Source: Alphaproteobacteria bacterium (lineage in GTDB: Bacteria > Pseudomonadota > Alphaproteobacteria > JAGOMX01). From it: a stretch of 36,757 nucleotides of DNA. Under the pieces are notes generated by a model that searched no databases, was not told where the DNA came from, and saw only the letters and a program-made list of their open reading frames with translations. Positions 20,700-30,099 of this stretch are shown one piece after another. How positions within the stretch are numbered: the first letter of the stretch is position 1; each line of letters opens with the position of its first letter. A program made the position numbers and the translations under genes. The stretch is taken from assembly GCA_017993335.1 (NCBI GenBank), contig JAGOMX010000015.1:1-36757 (forward strand), written 5' to 3'.

Positions 20700-21686
20700 T
20701 TGCCATCATCAAAACCTAATTCCAGCACATTTATCGAATTTGATAACAACCACTTGCTCCCCTCTCTTTTTGGAGAGAATGACATCCACCTTCAAAATAT
20801 AGAAAAAGAACTCGGCGTAGAAATCGTAGCCAGGGGCAATCAATTAGTGATCTCTGGACACAGTGCACGAGTTGATCTCGCCAAGACAACGTTGAAAAGT
20901 TTATATCAGGACTTAAAAAAAGGTAAGACTGTAACCTTACCAGAAGTGCAAGCCGCCATGCGTATGGCTTCTTCTCCAGATACAAGCCCGCCTAATCTTA
21001 ACGGGCAAAAAAATGAATCCCACGATTTAAACATTGCAACACGCAAGCGCGTTGTGAATCCCAGATCACCGGGACAAAAGAAGTACATTGAAGCTCTGCT
21101 AAAGCACGACTTAGTCTTCGGGGTGGGCCCAGCCGGTACAGGGAAGACTTATCTTGCCGTAGCGGTAGGTGTTTCCTTATTATTACAGGGAAAAGTAGAT
21201 CGTATTATCCTCTCTCGCCCAGCGGTGGAGGCCGGCGAACAGTTAGGTTTCTTGCCGGGTGATATTCGTGAGAAAGTGGATCCTTACTTGCGCCCTCTCT
21301 ACGATGCCTTACACGACATGATGCCCAAGGACCAGGTGGAAAAACGCATGGATAATGGGGATATTGAAGTGGCGCCTCTCGCCTTTATGCGGGGTCGGAC
21401 TTTATCTCACTCCTACGTTATTTTAGACGAGGCGCAAAACACAACACCGATGCAGATGAAAATGTTCCTAACGCGTCTCGGTGAAGGATCCTATATGGTC
21501 ATAACAGGAGACATGACACAAGTTGATTTAAAGAACGGCCAAAAGTCAGGACTCTCTGATGCCCTAGAAATTTTACAAAAGGTTGATGGCATAGCCACAA
21601 TTTTCCTTGATGAAAAGGACGTAGTGAGGCATCCTCTGGTCAGGAAAATTGTATTGGCTTACGGAAAGCAAGATGAAAAAAGATAA
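20700..21686 (+). CDS. phoH: PhoH-family ATPase (YbeZ type)
   Basis: This encodes 328 residues from a TTG start; no in-frame ATG lies near the N-terminus and GGGG precedes the TTG. An N-terminal KH-like segment (GVEIVARGNQLVISG, about 39-53) is followed by a P-loop ATPase: Walker A GPAGTGKT (143-150), Walker B VILDEAQNTT (about 238) and the sensor region MVITGDMTQVDL. The family is linked to RNA metabolism and its gene neighbours ybeY, corC and lnt are the same here as in many Proteobacteria. Biochemical role remains uncertain; it probably works with YbeY on rRNA. Confidence 0.94.
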   Translation: MPSSKPNSSTFIEFDNNHLLPSLFGENDIHLQNIEKELGVEIVARGNQLVISGHSARVDLAKTTLKSLYQDLKKGKTVTLPEVQAAMRMASSPDTSPPNLNGQKNESHDLNIATRKRVVNPRSPGQKKYIEALLKHDLVFGVGPAGTGKTYLAVAVGVSLLLQGKVDRIILSRPAVEAGEQLGFLPGDIREKVDPYLRPLYDALHDMMPKDQVEKRMDNGDIEVAPLAFMRGRTLSHSYVILDEAQNTTPMQMKMFLTRLGEGSYMVITGDMTQVDLKNGQKSGLSDALEILQKVDGIATIFLDEKDVVRHPLVRKIVLAYGKQDEKR

Positions 21687-21727
21687 CTCTCGACAGCGTC
21701 CGATCTTCTGGACGGAAATATTCTGAT

Positions 21728-22210
21728 ATGTCGATAACGTTTGATTTGACGATTCTCTTAGACACACCCCGCTGGCAAGACGTCTTGCCCGATTATGAAG
21801 ACTTATGCCATCGCACCATTCAGCGAACTTTTGAACATGTTCACAACAGCGGGGGAGAAAAAGAACTCAGTCTTGTTTTAGGCGATGATGCTTTGCTGCA
21901 AAGTTATAATCATCAGTATCGGGGAAAAGATAAACCAACAAATGTGCTGTCGTTCCCTGCCAGCTTACCTGCCCAGGCTTTTCAGATGAATCATAACCTT
22001 GGAGATATCCTCATATCTCTGACCACTTTGGAAAAAGAAGCTCTTGAGCAGCACAAATCCTTTTCTTCGCATTTTCAGCATATGCTCGTACATGGTCTCT
22101 TACATTTATTTGGGTATGATCATTTGACCGATGAAGAAGCAAATGCTATGGAAGAATTAGAAATTCGTATTTTACAAACATTTGGAATTGCTAATCCCTA
22201 TGAATTTTAA
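21728..22210 (+). CDS. ybeY: endoribonuclease YbeY
   Basis: This encodes 160 residues. YbeY is a zinc-dependent endoribonuclease for 16S rRNA maturation and ribosome quality control. The family motif is VHGLLHLFGYDH, with zinc ligands H122, H126 and H132. The conserved RGKDKPTNVLSFP (65-77) is also present. It starts 41 bases after phoH and is followed within 15 bases by corC. Confidence 0.96.
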   Translation: MSITFDLTILLDTPRWQDVLPDYEDLCHRTIQRTFEHVHNSGGEKELSLVLGDDALLQSYNHQYRGKDKPTNVLSFPASLPAQAFQMNHNLGDILISLTTLEKEALEQHKSFSSHFQHMLVHGLLHLFGYDHLTDEEANAMEELEIRILQTFGIANPYEF

Positions 22211-22225
22211 CAAAAGGTGCTAATC

Positions 22226-23095
22226 GTGATTCGTCGCTTTAAAGATATACTTAAAGTTTTAAAAAAACCGTCCTCGGATAAAGAAGGATCTATCCGTGAA
22301 ACCATTGGTGAATTGATTGAGGATGAAACCCAGGAACAATCTGAGCTAACGGAGCATGAAAAGAAACTGCTTTCCAATGTGCTCAGCATGCAAGAACTAA
22401 CGGTAGAGGACGTAGCCATCCCACGAGCCGACATGGTCAGCTGCAGCATACAAGATTCATTCCAGCACATTCTTGATACCTATTCGAAAACGGGATTTTC
22501 TAAACTGCCTATATACGGCGAAACCCTGGACGATGTTTTAGGGTACCTCAATGTGCAAGATCTATTAAAATTCGCCCCGGAGTTTAAGGAAACAGACATC
22601 ACCCCCCTTATTCGTGAAGTGCTCTTTGTCCCGGAATCCATGCAATTGATGGACTTACTCTTACAAATGCGCGCCACAAAAGCCCCTGTTGCTATCGTTG
22701 TAGATGAATACGGTGGCGTGGACGGACTCGTCACGTTATGGGATGTGGTGCAAGAATTAATTGGGGAAACCGACGATTCTGATTCTCAAGATACCACAAA
22801 AAATACGACAAAAATGTCCGATGGTTCTGTCATCGCCAACGCACGTATGGAACTTGAGGATTTTGAAGACGAATTTGGTCCGTTCTTGACAAAAGAAGAA
22901 CGAGAAGAAGAAGAAAACGATACAATCGGTGGGCTCATCACATCCCTTATTGGTCGTGTCCCTACTCGTAAGGAAATCATTACGCACCCTTCGGGTATAG
23001 AATTTGAAATCTTGGAAGCCGATCCGCGACGCATTATCCGCGTTCGTGTGCATTTTAAGAATAAAAAAGAAGATGTTTCCGTTGATGCGTCTTAA
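22226..23095 (+). CDS. corC: CorC/HlyC-type CBS-domain protein
   Basis: This encodes about 289 residues from GTG at 22226, chosen because AAAAGG lies 8 bases upstream; the frame could begin at GTG 22217. It has no membrane segments, so it matches the short CorC/YbeX type and not the DUF21 membrane type. A CBS pair spans about 60-190 (VAIPRADMVSC, then VVDEYGGVDGLVT). The C-terminal CorC_HlyC domain follows an acidic linker. The family is linked to Mg2+/Co2+ efflux and, through its neighbours, to ribosome function. Its 3' end overlaps the start of lnt. Confidence 0.93.
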   Translation: MIRRFKDILKVLKKPSSDKEGSIRETIGELIEDETQEQSELTEHEKKLLSNVLSMQELTVEDVAIPRADMVSCSIQDSFQHILDTYSKTGFSKLPIYGETLDDVLGYLNVQDLLKFAPEFKETDITPLIREVLFVPESMQLMDLLLQMRATKAPVAIVVDEYGGVDGLVTLWDVVQELIGETDDSDSQDTTKNTTKMSDGSVIANARMELEDFEDEFGPFLTKEEREEEENDTIGGLITSLIGRVPTRKEIITHPSGIEFEILEADPRRIIRVRVHFKNKKEDVSVDAS

Positions 23096-24638
23096 TTTTC
23101 AACACTGGAATCCGTGGAGCCAAGTCTTTGGTTGTATTGGTCTGGGCGTTTTAGCTTCTCTGGCTTATGCTCCGATATCGGCTATTCCTTGCGCTTTTGT
23201 TGCATTCCCGTTGTGGTTATATATTTTACAGATTCATCAAAAATCCTCATGGCAACGAATTTTCGTCCTCGGCTGGAGTTTTGGTCTGGGATACTTCACC
23301 GGCGGGCTATACTGGATTACGTTTTCTTTAGGGACGGACATCAGCGCATTTTGGTGGTTGATTCCCTTTTCTTTGTTGGGGATCCCTTCAATTCTGTCCA
23401 TTTATATAGGGCTGATTGCTGTTATTCTGCAGCGGGTTCACTGCACAGGAATTTCCCGCTGTTTTTGGTTTGCGAGTCTATGGACAATCGCCGAAGTCAC
23501 CTGGGGGTCTGGCTCCCTAGGGTTACCCTGGAATCCTTTAGGATCCATGTGGAGCTCTTTTTCACCGCTGTTACAATCCGTATCTGTCATTGGTGTTTAT
23601 GGGTTGACGCTGATAACGGCCTTATGGGTTTCCACACCTATTCTGTTGGAAAAACATAAGCTCAAAATGCCTCAGGTTATTTTTATCACCTGCCAAGTTG
23701 TGATCCTGGTGGGTGCGTCTAGTTGGGGTATGATTCGCCCCCACACGACTCCAACAGCAGAACTAGAAAACCCGCCATTCATAAGACTCGTACAACCTAG
23801 CCTGCCCCAGGATTTAGATTGGAGCCCGGAAAAAGCTGGCGAGCAATTTTTTAATTTAATGAATTTATCTTCTACCACTACCGAAAGATTACCGGACTTG
23901 ATTGTATGGCCTGAATCCGCACTGCCCTTGTTATTGGATGAGAACACACAGGCGCGTGAGACTATTGCCAAAATTTTAAAACCAGATGCTTTTCTGCTGT
24001 CCGGTTCCTTGCGCCGTGAGTTTAACGGTGGGGAAAAGCCTAAAGTTTATAACAGCATGGTCATTGTAGATGCTGGAGGTAACGTAATTACCAATTACGA
24101 TAAAACGCACCTGGTCCCATTCGGTGAGTACCTCCCCTTACGTCAATTGATTCCCGACTCGATTACAAAGATCACAGCCGGGGAAACTGATTTTTCTCGG
24201 GGGCAAGGATTAAAAACCATCAGCTTAGGTGAATTTCCTGCTTTCAGTCCGCTGATCTGTTATGAAGTGATCTTTTCAGGTCAAGTGATCTCCAGCAAAA
24301 GCCCACGAGCACAATGGATCTTGGTCATTACCAATGACGCCTGGTACGGCCACACATCGGGTCCCTATCAACACCTTCAGCTCACACGTCTACGTAGCAT
24401 CGAAGAAGGTCTTCCTTTGGTGCGCGCCGCCAATTCCGGTATATCAGCTGTTTTCGATGCCTTTGGTCGTGAAATTATCCGCAAGGATTTAGGGGAAAAA
24501 GGTGTTGTGGACGCAGAACTTCCTCCCGCGCTTCGCAACCCCACTCTATTTTCCTTGTATGGTCAGCTGATATTTATTATCTTGCTCGCTAGCTTTGTTT
24601 TGTTAGGCATGGCATTTCGCAAGCCACCCATTTTATAG
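23085..24638 (+). CDS. lnt: apolipoprotein N-acyltransferase
   Basis: This encodes about 517 residues from ATG 23085, which overlaps the corC stop by 11 bases; ATG 23073 is the alternative. Lnt adds the third acyl chain to lipoproteins such as BamD at the inner membrane. The N-terminal half is hydrophobic with several membrane helices. The C-terminal periplasmic nitrilase-fold domain contains the triad E277 (WPESALP), K340 (YDKTHLVPFGEYLP) and C392 (LICYEVIF), matching E267-K335-C387 of the E. coli enzyme. A last hydrophobic helix closes the protein. Confidence 0.95.
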   Translation: MRLNFQHWNPWSQVFGCIGLGVLASLAYAPISAIPCAFVAFPLWLYILQIHQKSSWQRIFVLGWSFGLGYFTGGLYWITFSLGTDISAFWWLIPFSLLGIPSILSIYIGLIAVILQRVHCTGISRCFWFASLWTIAEVTWGSGSLGLPWNPLGSMWSSFSPLLQSVSVIGVYGLTLITALWVSTPILLEKHKLKMPQVIFITCQVVILVGASSWGMIRPHTTPTAELENPPFIRLVQPSLPQDLDWSPEKAGEQFFNLMNLSSTTTERLPDLIVWPESALPLLLDENTQARETIAKILKPDAFLLSGSLRREFNGGEKPKVYNSMVIVDAGGNVITNYDKTHLVPFGEYLPLRQLIPDSITKITAGETDFSRGQGLKTISLGEFPAFSPLICYEVIFSGQVISSKSPRAQWILVITNDAWYGHTSGPYQHLQLTRLRSIEEGLPLVRAANSGISAVFDAFGREIIRKDLGEKGVVDAELPPALRNPTLFSLYGQLIFIILLASFVLLGMAFRKPPIL

Positions 24639-24655
24639 TAATTAAAGAGAGTATA

Positions 24656-25312
24656 ATGTCGGAAATCAGTAAATTATACGGCCGTCGCCGTGGACGTAAA
24701 CTTCGTGAACAGCCACAACAGTTAATGGATCACCTCTTGCCCCAAATAACTGTCACTTTGCCCGATGACGGTTTCTTGCCTTTAAATGACAAGCCTCAAT
24801 GGCTAGAAATTGGATTTGGAGGCGGAGAGCATCTACACGGCCAAGCCGCCCAAAACCCGCATGTCGAGATCATTGGCTGCGAGGCCTTTATTAACGGAAT
24901 AGCCTCCTTGCTACAACATATTCATGACAAACCAGTCAGCAATATTAAGATTTTCCCCAGAGACGCACGCGTTTTAACAGACAAACTCCCAGACCACAGC
25001 ATCGATAGAGCCTTCATCCTCTTCCCCGACCCATGGCCAAAAGTCAGACATTTCAAACGCCGCCTTATATCCGCAGCCTTTATACAAGTTCTGGCCAGAA
25101 TATTAAAACCTGGCGCAGAATTGATTATAGCCACGGACGATGATAGCTATGCGGAATGGATCGAGAATCAAATCAAAGCCCAGACTCACTTCACTTTAGC
25201 CAACAACGACATCCACACCCCACCACAGGGCTGGGTCAAAACCCGCTATCAAATGCGCGCAGAAAGACTCCACAACATCTGTCGGTTTTACGTATTGCGC
25301 AAGAATTTATAA
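24656..25312 (+). CDS. trmB: tRNA (guanine-N7-)-methyltransferase
   Basis: This encodes 218 residues, the standard TrmB size. It methylates G46 of tRNA using S-adenosylmethionine. The N-terminal YGRRRGRKLRE is typical. The SAM site is LEIGFGGGEHLHGQA (about 50-64), and FPDPWPKVRHFKRRL (about 123-137) is the family motif. It begins 17 bases after lnt with AAAGAGAG upstream. In many Alphaproteobacteria metK sits between lnt and trmB; it is absent here. Confidence 0.96.
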   Translation: MSEISKLYGRRRGRKLREQPQQLMDHLLPQITVTLPDDGFLPLNDKPQWLEIGFGGGEHLHGQAAQNPHVEIIGCEAFINGIASLLQHIHDKPVSNIKIFPRDARVLTDKLPDHSIDRAFILFPDPWPKVRHFKRRLISAAFIQVLARILKPGAELIIATDDDSYAEWIENQIKAQTHFTLANNDIHTPPQGWVKTRYQMRAERLHNICRFYVLRKNL

Positions 25313-25331
25313 TTTTGCAGCTCTCGACGAC

Positions 25332-26327
25332 TCATAAAGTTGTGTTTTGTTCGTCTTGCAATATCTGTTTGATTTCCCGAATTGTAAAACGTTTTTTCTG
25401 CAACTCCTTAATCTTCTCAATTCTTGCGATAGAGTTAGATTGGAATAACCAATAGCCAGAGGCTGTAGATGAAGCTATTTCAAGTAATTGTTCCTGCACC
25501 CAGAACCTAATCGTTGAAACAGGTGTATTCGTCCTGGCGGCCAGATGACCTATTTTCATGAGCTCCATAGCATTTTCTGATTGCGACGCATCCTCTCCCT
25601 TCACAGCCTTTAGATAAATATCTAAAGATCGGTCAACGGCTCGAGAGATAAGCGCCATATATTTGTCCAGAGCCCCACCCATCTGAGCTGTTTCTAGAGA
25701 TTTTATGTATTCTAATCGATCTTCTGGACGTATGATGGCAGGCGGATAACCGTAAATCATTAGTATAAGATTCATGAATAGGCGTGCTGTGCGTCCATTA
25801 CCATCTACAAATGGGTGTATAGCAACAAACTTATAGTGAGCCAAGGCGGCAAGCTCAATAGGATTTTGTGTCGACGAGTGAAGCCATGCCATAAACTCTG
25901 ACATCAGATCTGGTACTTTTCTTGGATTCGGTAAAATCACTGGGGATCCGGAAATACGAACGGGGATATTTCTGTAATGCCCTGCATTTTCATCGTCAAT
26001 TGCCTCAAGAATATACTTATGAATTTGCAGGATTGTATTTTTGCTAATTTCGCAGATGGATTTTGATACTTGCAATTTAACCCACGCCAATGCATGAGCA
26101 TGATTACTCGCCTCGAAATGTTCCTTTAATGACTTCCCCCCAATGGTTAAACCCTTCTCAACCACCAAGGCTGTTTCGGCTCGCGTTAAAGTATTTCCTT
26201 CTATTGCATTACTGGTATAGGTCAACTCCACTAAAAACCAATCCTCCAGATTCTTCACCAAAGCCTGAGGAAGGGGGCGATATTGATCTAACTCATGTTT
26301 CTTATGGATAAGTTTTTCATAATTCAT
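25332..26327 (-). CDS. Fic-domain protein with C-terminal MerR-like DNA-binding domain
   Basis: This encodes 331 residues from ATG 26327; the frame is open 7 codons further to a GTG, but that lies inside the promoter. Fic proteins transfer AMP or other phospho-groups to protein side chains. The active site is complete: HPFVDGNGRTAR (171-182). The N-terminal TSNAIEGN (38-45) is the inhibitory helix motif of the self-regulated class. The C-terminus (about 255-323) reads as a MerR-type winged helix: IGHLAARTNTPVSTIRFW, later IARIEKIKELQKKRFTIREI. A regulator that modifies itself or a partner and binds DNA is plausible. Its end converges with trmB. Confidence 0.9.
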   Translation of the reverse strand: MNYEKLIHKKHELDQYRPLPQALVKNLEDWFLVELTYTSNAIEGNTLTRAETALVVEKGLTIGGKSLKEHFEASNHAHALAWVKLQVSKSICEISKNTILQIHKYILEAIDDENAGHYRNIPVRISGSPVILPNPRKVPDLMSEFMAWLHSSTQNPIELAALAHYKFVAIHPFVDGNGRTARLFMNLILMIYGYPPAIIRPEDRLEYIKSLETAQMGGALDKYMALISRAVDRSLDIYLKAVKGEDASQSENAMELMKIGHLAARTNTPVSTIRFWVQEQLLEIASSTASGYWLFQSNSIARIEKIKELQKKRFTIREIKQILQDEQNTTL

Positions 26328-26333
26328 ATATAA

Positions 26334-26362
26334 AGTATAAAGTATCACTTGACACTTTACAA
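26334..26362 (-). promoter_or_regulatory. promoter of the Fic gene, apparently leaderless
   Basis: On the minus strand, TTGTAA (26362-26357) and TATACT (26339-26334) are separated by 17 bases. Only 6 bases lie between the -10 box and the ATG at 26327, so transcription should begin at or next to the start codon. The spacer contains the direct repeat ATACTTTATACTTTATA. Confidence 0.6.
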
Positions 26363-26377
26363 TATGATTATTGTTTC

Positions 26378-26503
26378 TATCCAGAGCCTACGCATGAAAA
26401 ATTTAAGAGAGAAAGTGACGTCCACACCTGCCACACCTGTGAAGGCAGATGTGACAGGTTCTGTGTATTTTTCATGCGTAGACCCTGAGCTAATCGCTGG
26501 ATA
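26378..26503 (-). repeat. 126-bp nested palindrome between uvrA and the Fic gene
   Basis: Outer arms TATCCAG/CTGGATA (26378-26384, 26497-26503) enclose perfect 15-bp arms CTACGCATGAAAAAT/ATTTTTCATGCGTAG (26388-26402, 26467-26481). An inner pair, CCTGCCACACCTG with CAGATGTGACAGG, has two C-A mismatches on the plus strand that become G-U pairs in minus-strand RNA. No T run follows. It could be the uvrA 3' structure or a copy of a repetitive palindromic element. Confidence 0.75.
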
Positions 26504-26515
26504 TGATTGACAGAT

Positions 26516-29341
26516 TTATCCCAGCAACTTCGCCAGGTATTGACCTGTATAGCTTTTTTTACAGGCTGCCACATCTTCTGGGGTTCCTGTGGCGATCACT
26601 TGGCCGCCGCCGCTGCCGCCTTCGGGACCCATATCTATGATCCAATCGGCGGTTTTGATGACATCGAGATTGTGCTCAATAACCAGGACCGTATTTCCTT
26701 GATCCACCAGAGTCTGTAGAACCTCTAGCAATTTGCGCACATCTTCAAAATGCAGACCTGTGGTGGGTTCATCCAGAATGTAAAAAGTTTTGCCTGTGGC
26801 TCTTTTTGACAGCTCTTTAGATAGCTTCACTCTTTGGGCCTCACCACCGGATAGAGTCGTTGCCCTTTGCCCCACATGGATATAGCCAAGCCCCACTTGA
26901 TGGAGCGTTTTCAGCTTATCGCGAATGGAAGGCATAGCCTCAAAAAATTCCATCGCCTCTTCAACGGTCATATCCAAAACATCCGCAATGGATTTACCCT
27001 TAAATTGGACCTCTAACGTTTCGCGATTATAGCGCTTTCCAGCACATTGATCGCATTGCACATATACATCGGGCAGGAAGTGCATTTCAATTTTTATGAC
27101 ACCATCCCCCTCACACGCCTCACAACGACCACCCTTGACGTTAAAAGAAAAACGACCGGCCGCATAGCCTCGTGCTTTGGCTTCCGGCAAAGCGGAAAAC
27201 CACTCACGAATAGGGGTAAAGAACCCTGTATAGGTTGCAGGATTAGATCGAGGTGTTCTACCTATAGGCGATTGATCAATATCGATGATTTTATCAATAT
27301 GTTGGATGCCTTCTATACTCTCATGCTCACCCGCACGATCTCGGGCATCATTCATTTGACTCGCCAAAGCTTTATATAAAGTTTCCACCACCAAGGACGA
27401 TTTTCCGCCACCAGAAACACCCGTAACACAAATAAATTTTCCCAAAGGAATTTCAACGGTCACGTTTTTTAGATTATGAACACGCGCCCCTTTTATAGTA
27501 ATACACTTCCCCTTATGCCCCTGGCGTCGTTCTTTCGGTACAGCAATCTTGCGTTGCCCCGAGAGGTACTGCCCGGTCAGGCTTGCAGGCTCGTCTAAAA
27601 TATCTTGTAAGGTGCCTTGAGCAATAATTTCGCCGCCATGAATACCGGCCCCCGGGCCCATATCGATCACATGGTCCGCGCAACGAATGGCATCCTCATC
27701 ATGCTCCACAACGATAACCGTATTATCTAAATCCCGTAATCGATTTAAAGTTTCCAGCAAACGATCATTATCACGCTGATGCAGGCCTATAGAGGGCTCA
27801 TCCAAAACATATAACACCCCTGTGAGCCCGGAACCAATCTGTGAAGCTAAACGGATGCGTTGACTTTCTCCCCCGGATAAGCTTCCCGAAGATCTGGACA
27901 GCGTCAAGTAGCCAAGCCCCACATTGTGCAAAAACTGTAAACGCTCGTGAAGCTCTTTTAATATGCGCGCCGAAATTTCTTGATCTTTAGGTGTTAATTG
28001 ATGGGGCAAACCTTTAATCCAAGCCAAGGCATTTTCAATGGAGTATTCCGATATATGATGAATATTTTTCCCGTCAATCTTAATGGACAGAGCCTCCGGC
28101 TTTAGCCTTTGGCCTACGCATACCGGACAGGGCTGTACGGTTTGATAGCGAGCCATTTCATCCATCTGGCGATTACTTTCGGTTTCTTTATTCCGTCGTT
28201 CCAAATTTGGAATAACCCCCTCGAAAGGCTTATGACTGCGGTACTGCCGCGAGTCATCTTCAAGTTTCATCGGGATACATTCGTCGCCTGAACCATACAA
28301 TATGGCATTTTGCACCTTTTCACTTAAATCGCGAAAAGCCTTGTGCGGGTCTTCTCCGTAATGCTGAACAACAGAAGAGAGCACCTGTTGGTAATAGAAA
28401 GAAAACGCAGTCTTCCACGGCGCCACCATGCCTTGATTTATATTCAAACCCGTGTCTGGAATGACAAGGCTTGGGTCAAAAATCACTTGTACGCCCAAAC
28501 CATCGCAACTGGAACATGCCCCAAAAGGACTATTAAAAGAAAACAGCCGCGGCTCAATTTCGTTAATTGTAAATCCCGATTCAGGGCAAGAAAACTTCGT
28601 GGAGAAGGTATGCCGGACACCGGTGTCAACCTCATCCACAAAAATGAGACCTCCGGCTAAATCCACAGCCGTTTCTAAAGAATCCGCCAGTCGATTTCCT
28701 AAATCAGGGCCGATGACAATACGGTCCACTAAAACTTCGATATCGTGCTTCAGCTTTTTATTTAAAGCAGGCGTTTCTTCTATATCGTACAACTCGCCAT
28801 TGACCCGTAACCGCTGGAATCCTTTACGTTGAAGATCCTGAATTTCCTTACGGTATTCTCCTTTTCGGCCACGCACAATTGGTGCCAAAATATATAAGCG
28901 CGTGCCCTCTGGCAGCAACTTAAGGCGATCAATCATTTGCGATATGGTTTGACTCGTAATCGGCAACCCCGTTACCGGCGAATAAGGAACCCCAATCCGC
29001 GCATACAACAAACGTAAGTAATCGTAGATTTCGGTAACCGTACCTACCGTCGAGCGTGGATTTTTTGAAGTGGTTTTTTGCTCAATAGAAATAGCCGGAG
29101 ACAAACCCTCAATGGAATCCACATCTGGCTTTTGCATTAATTCCAAAAACTGACGAGCATAGGAGGAAAGACTCTCCACATAACGACGCTGACCTTCCGC
29201 ATAAATGGTATCAAAAGCCAACGAAGACTTTCCCGAACCACTTAAGCCCGTGATCACCACCAATTTATTCTTAGGAATTTCAATGTTTATGTTCTTAAGG
29301 TTATGCTCACGCGCCCCACGAACCGATATGTAATTAGCCAT
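26516..29341 (-). CDS. uvrA: excinuclease ABC subunit A
   Basis: This encodes 941 residues. UvrA is the damage-recognition ATPase of nucleotide excision repair. The first Walker A is GLSGSGKS (32-39) and the second is GVSGGGKSS in the C-terminal half. Both ABC signature regions are present ([30 protein letters not shown]), as are both Walker B segments ([25 protein letters not shown]). The zinc site [14 protein letters not shown]...[10 protein letters not shown] is intact. The gene stands alone, divergent from a secreted protein gene and followed by the palindrome. Confidence 0.98.
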   Translation of the reverse strand: MANYISVRGAREHNLKNINIEIPKNKLVVITGLSGSGKSSLAFDTIYAEGQRRYVESLSSYARQFLELMQKPDVDSIEGLSPAISIEQKTTSKNPRSTVGTVTEIYDYLRLLYARIGVPYSPVTGLPITSQTISQMIDRLKLLPEGTRLYILAPIVRGRKGEYRKEIQDLQRKGFQRLRVNGELYDIEETPALNKKLKHDIEVLVDRIVIGPDLGNRLADSLETAVDLAGGLIFVDEVDTGVRHTFSTKFSCPESGFTINEIEPRLFSFNSPFGACSSCDGLGVQVIFDPSLVIPDTGLNINQGMVAPWKTAFSFYYQQVLSSVVQHYGEDPHKAFRDLSEKVQNAILYGSGDECIPMKLEDDSRQYRSHKPFEGVIPNLERRNKETESNRQMDEMARYQTVQPCPVCVGQRLKPEALSIKIDGKNIHHISEYSIENALAWIKGLPHQLTPKDQEISARILKELHERLQFLHNVGLGYLTLSRSSGSLSGGESQRIRLASQIGSGLTGVLYVLDEPSIGLHQRDNDRLLETLNRLRDLDNTVIVVEHDEDAIRCADHVIDMGPGAGIHGGEIIAQGTLQDILDEPASLTGQYLSGQRKIAVPKERRQGHKGKCITIKGARVHNLKNVTVEIPLGKFICVTGVSGGGKSSLVVETLYKALASQMNDARDRAGEHESIEGIQHIDKIIDIDQSPIGRTPRSNPATYTGFFTPIREWFSALPEAKARGYAAGRFSFNVKGGRCEACEGDGVIKIEMHFLPDVYVQCDQCAGKRYNRETLEVQFKGKSIADVLDMTVEEAMEFFEAMPSIRDKLKTLHQVGLGYIHVGQRATTLSGGEAQRVKLSKELSKRATGKTFYILDEPTTGLHFEDVRKLLEVLQTLVDQGNTVLVIEHNLDVIKTADWIIDMGPEGGSGGGQVIATGTPEDVAACKKSYTGQYLAKLLG

Positions 29342-29398
29342 GCGCCATATTTAACACTCTTTTTAACTCTATGAAAGAAATTTCATGTCATAATCCTA

Positions 29399-29427
29399 TT
29401 GAAAACAGAATACAGGGTACCTACATA
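29399..29427 (+). promoter_or_regulatory. promoter of the secreted protein gene at 29464
   Basis: TTGAAA (29399-29404) and TACATA (29422-29427) are separated by 17 bases, about 36 bases before the ATG. The gap is shared with divergent uvrA. Confidence 0.45.
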
Positions 29428-29463
29428 ACAAATATAAACGAATTTATGTAAAGGAAATACCTC

Positions 29464-30078
29464 ATGCGCAGACTTTTGATTGCGACACTTTTGACTTTTA
29501 GCTTTAACGCCCAAGCCTCAACGTCAATTACGCCAGAAGAATACAATCCCGTCAATCAAGTATTTTCCGATCCAAAGCTGATAGAAACGATCCTGATGCA
29601 AAAGCAATCCAACTCAAAAAGCCTCATTTTAGAATTTGAGGATATCTATAATTGTTTAAATACATCGCGCACAATCCGAAAAGCGGCTTGGAAAGCTGTT
29701 GCTTACGTAAAGTTTCGGTTTGATTTATTTTCGGAAAATATCCTAAAAACCCACAGCGCCATCGCCATCGAGATTTACAAAAACCACCTAACGGATAAGA
29801 CACCCTTTTACAAAAATCTTGTGGAAGCCCAGCCTAATATTCGTCAGCAAATCGGTTCTGTAGGGCTTACCCAAGACAACACCCAACTCATGGTTATGTG
29901 TGAGTTGATGGGAGATGACTCCGCCATAAAAATGCATATAGATAACATCACCGCAGAATATACGAGTAAGCTTGAGCATGGCACCCTGCACCAGAAACTC
30001 GATCAGCTTATGCATTATGGTAGCAAACTGGCTGTCGAACATAAGAATTGGCTGATTTTTCATGTTCGCATGGAATAG
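29464..30078 (+). CDS. secreted protein of unknown family, possibly F-box-like
   Basis: This encodes 204 residues. The N-terminal signal peptide is MRRLLIATLLTFSFNAQA, cleaved before STSITPEE. The rest is soluble and mostly helical. Residues of the early mature part (FSDPKLIETIL, then FEDIYNCLNTSRTIRKAAW) loosely resemble an F-box: a Pro-x-Leu-Ile-x-x-Ile-Leu start, then a cysteine and a basic-Trp end. The middle is longer than usual, so this is only a suggestion. AAAGGAAA precedes the ATG by 8 bases. It converges with another secreted protein gene. I do not recognise a family with confidence. Confidence 0.7.
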   Translation: MRRLLIATLLTFSFNAQASTSITPEEYNPVNQVFSDPKLIETILMQKQSNSKSLILEFEDIYNCLNTSRTIRKAAWKAVAYVKFRFDLFSENILKTHSAIAIEIYKNHLTDKTPFYKNLVEAQPNIRQQIGSVGLTQDNTQLMVMCELMGDDSAIKMHIDNITAEYTSKLEHGTLHQKLDQLMHYGSKLAVEHKNWLIFHVRME

Positions 30079-30099
30079 TATCCATTTTGTAAAACTATT
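30074..30099. terminator. short hairpin between convergent secreted protein genes
   Basis: AATAGT (30074-30079) pairs with ACTATT (30094-30099) across both stop codons. Six pairs and no strong T run, so a bidirectional terminator is possible but weakly supported. Confidence 0.25.

Noticed and set aside
27370..27430. Second UvrA Walker A reads GVSGGGKSS and not GVSGSGKS
   Set aside because: The Ser-to-Gly form occurs in alphaproteobacterial UvrA as far as I know, and the functional Lys and Ser remain.
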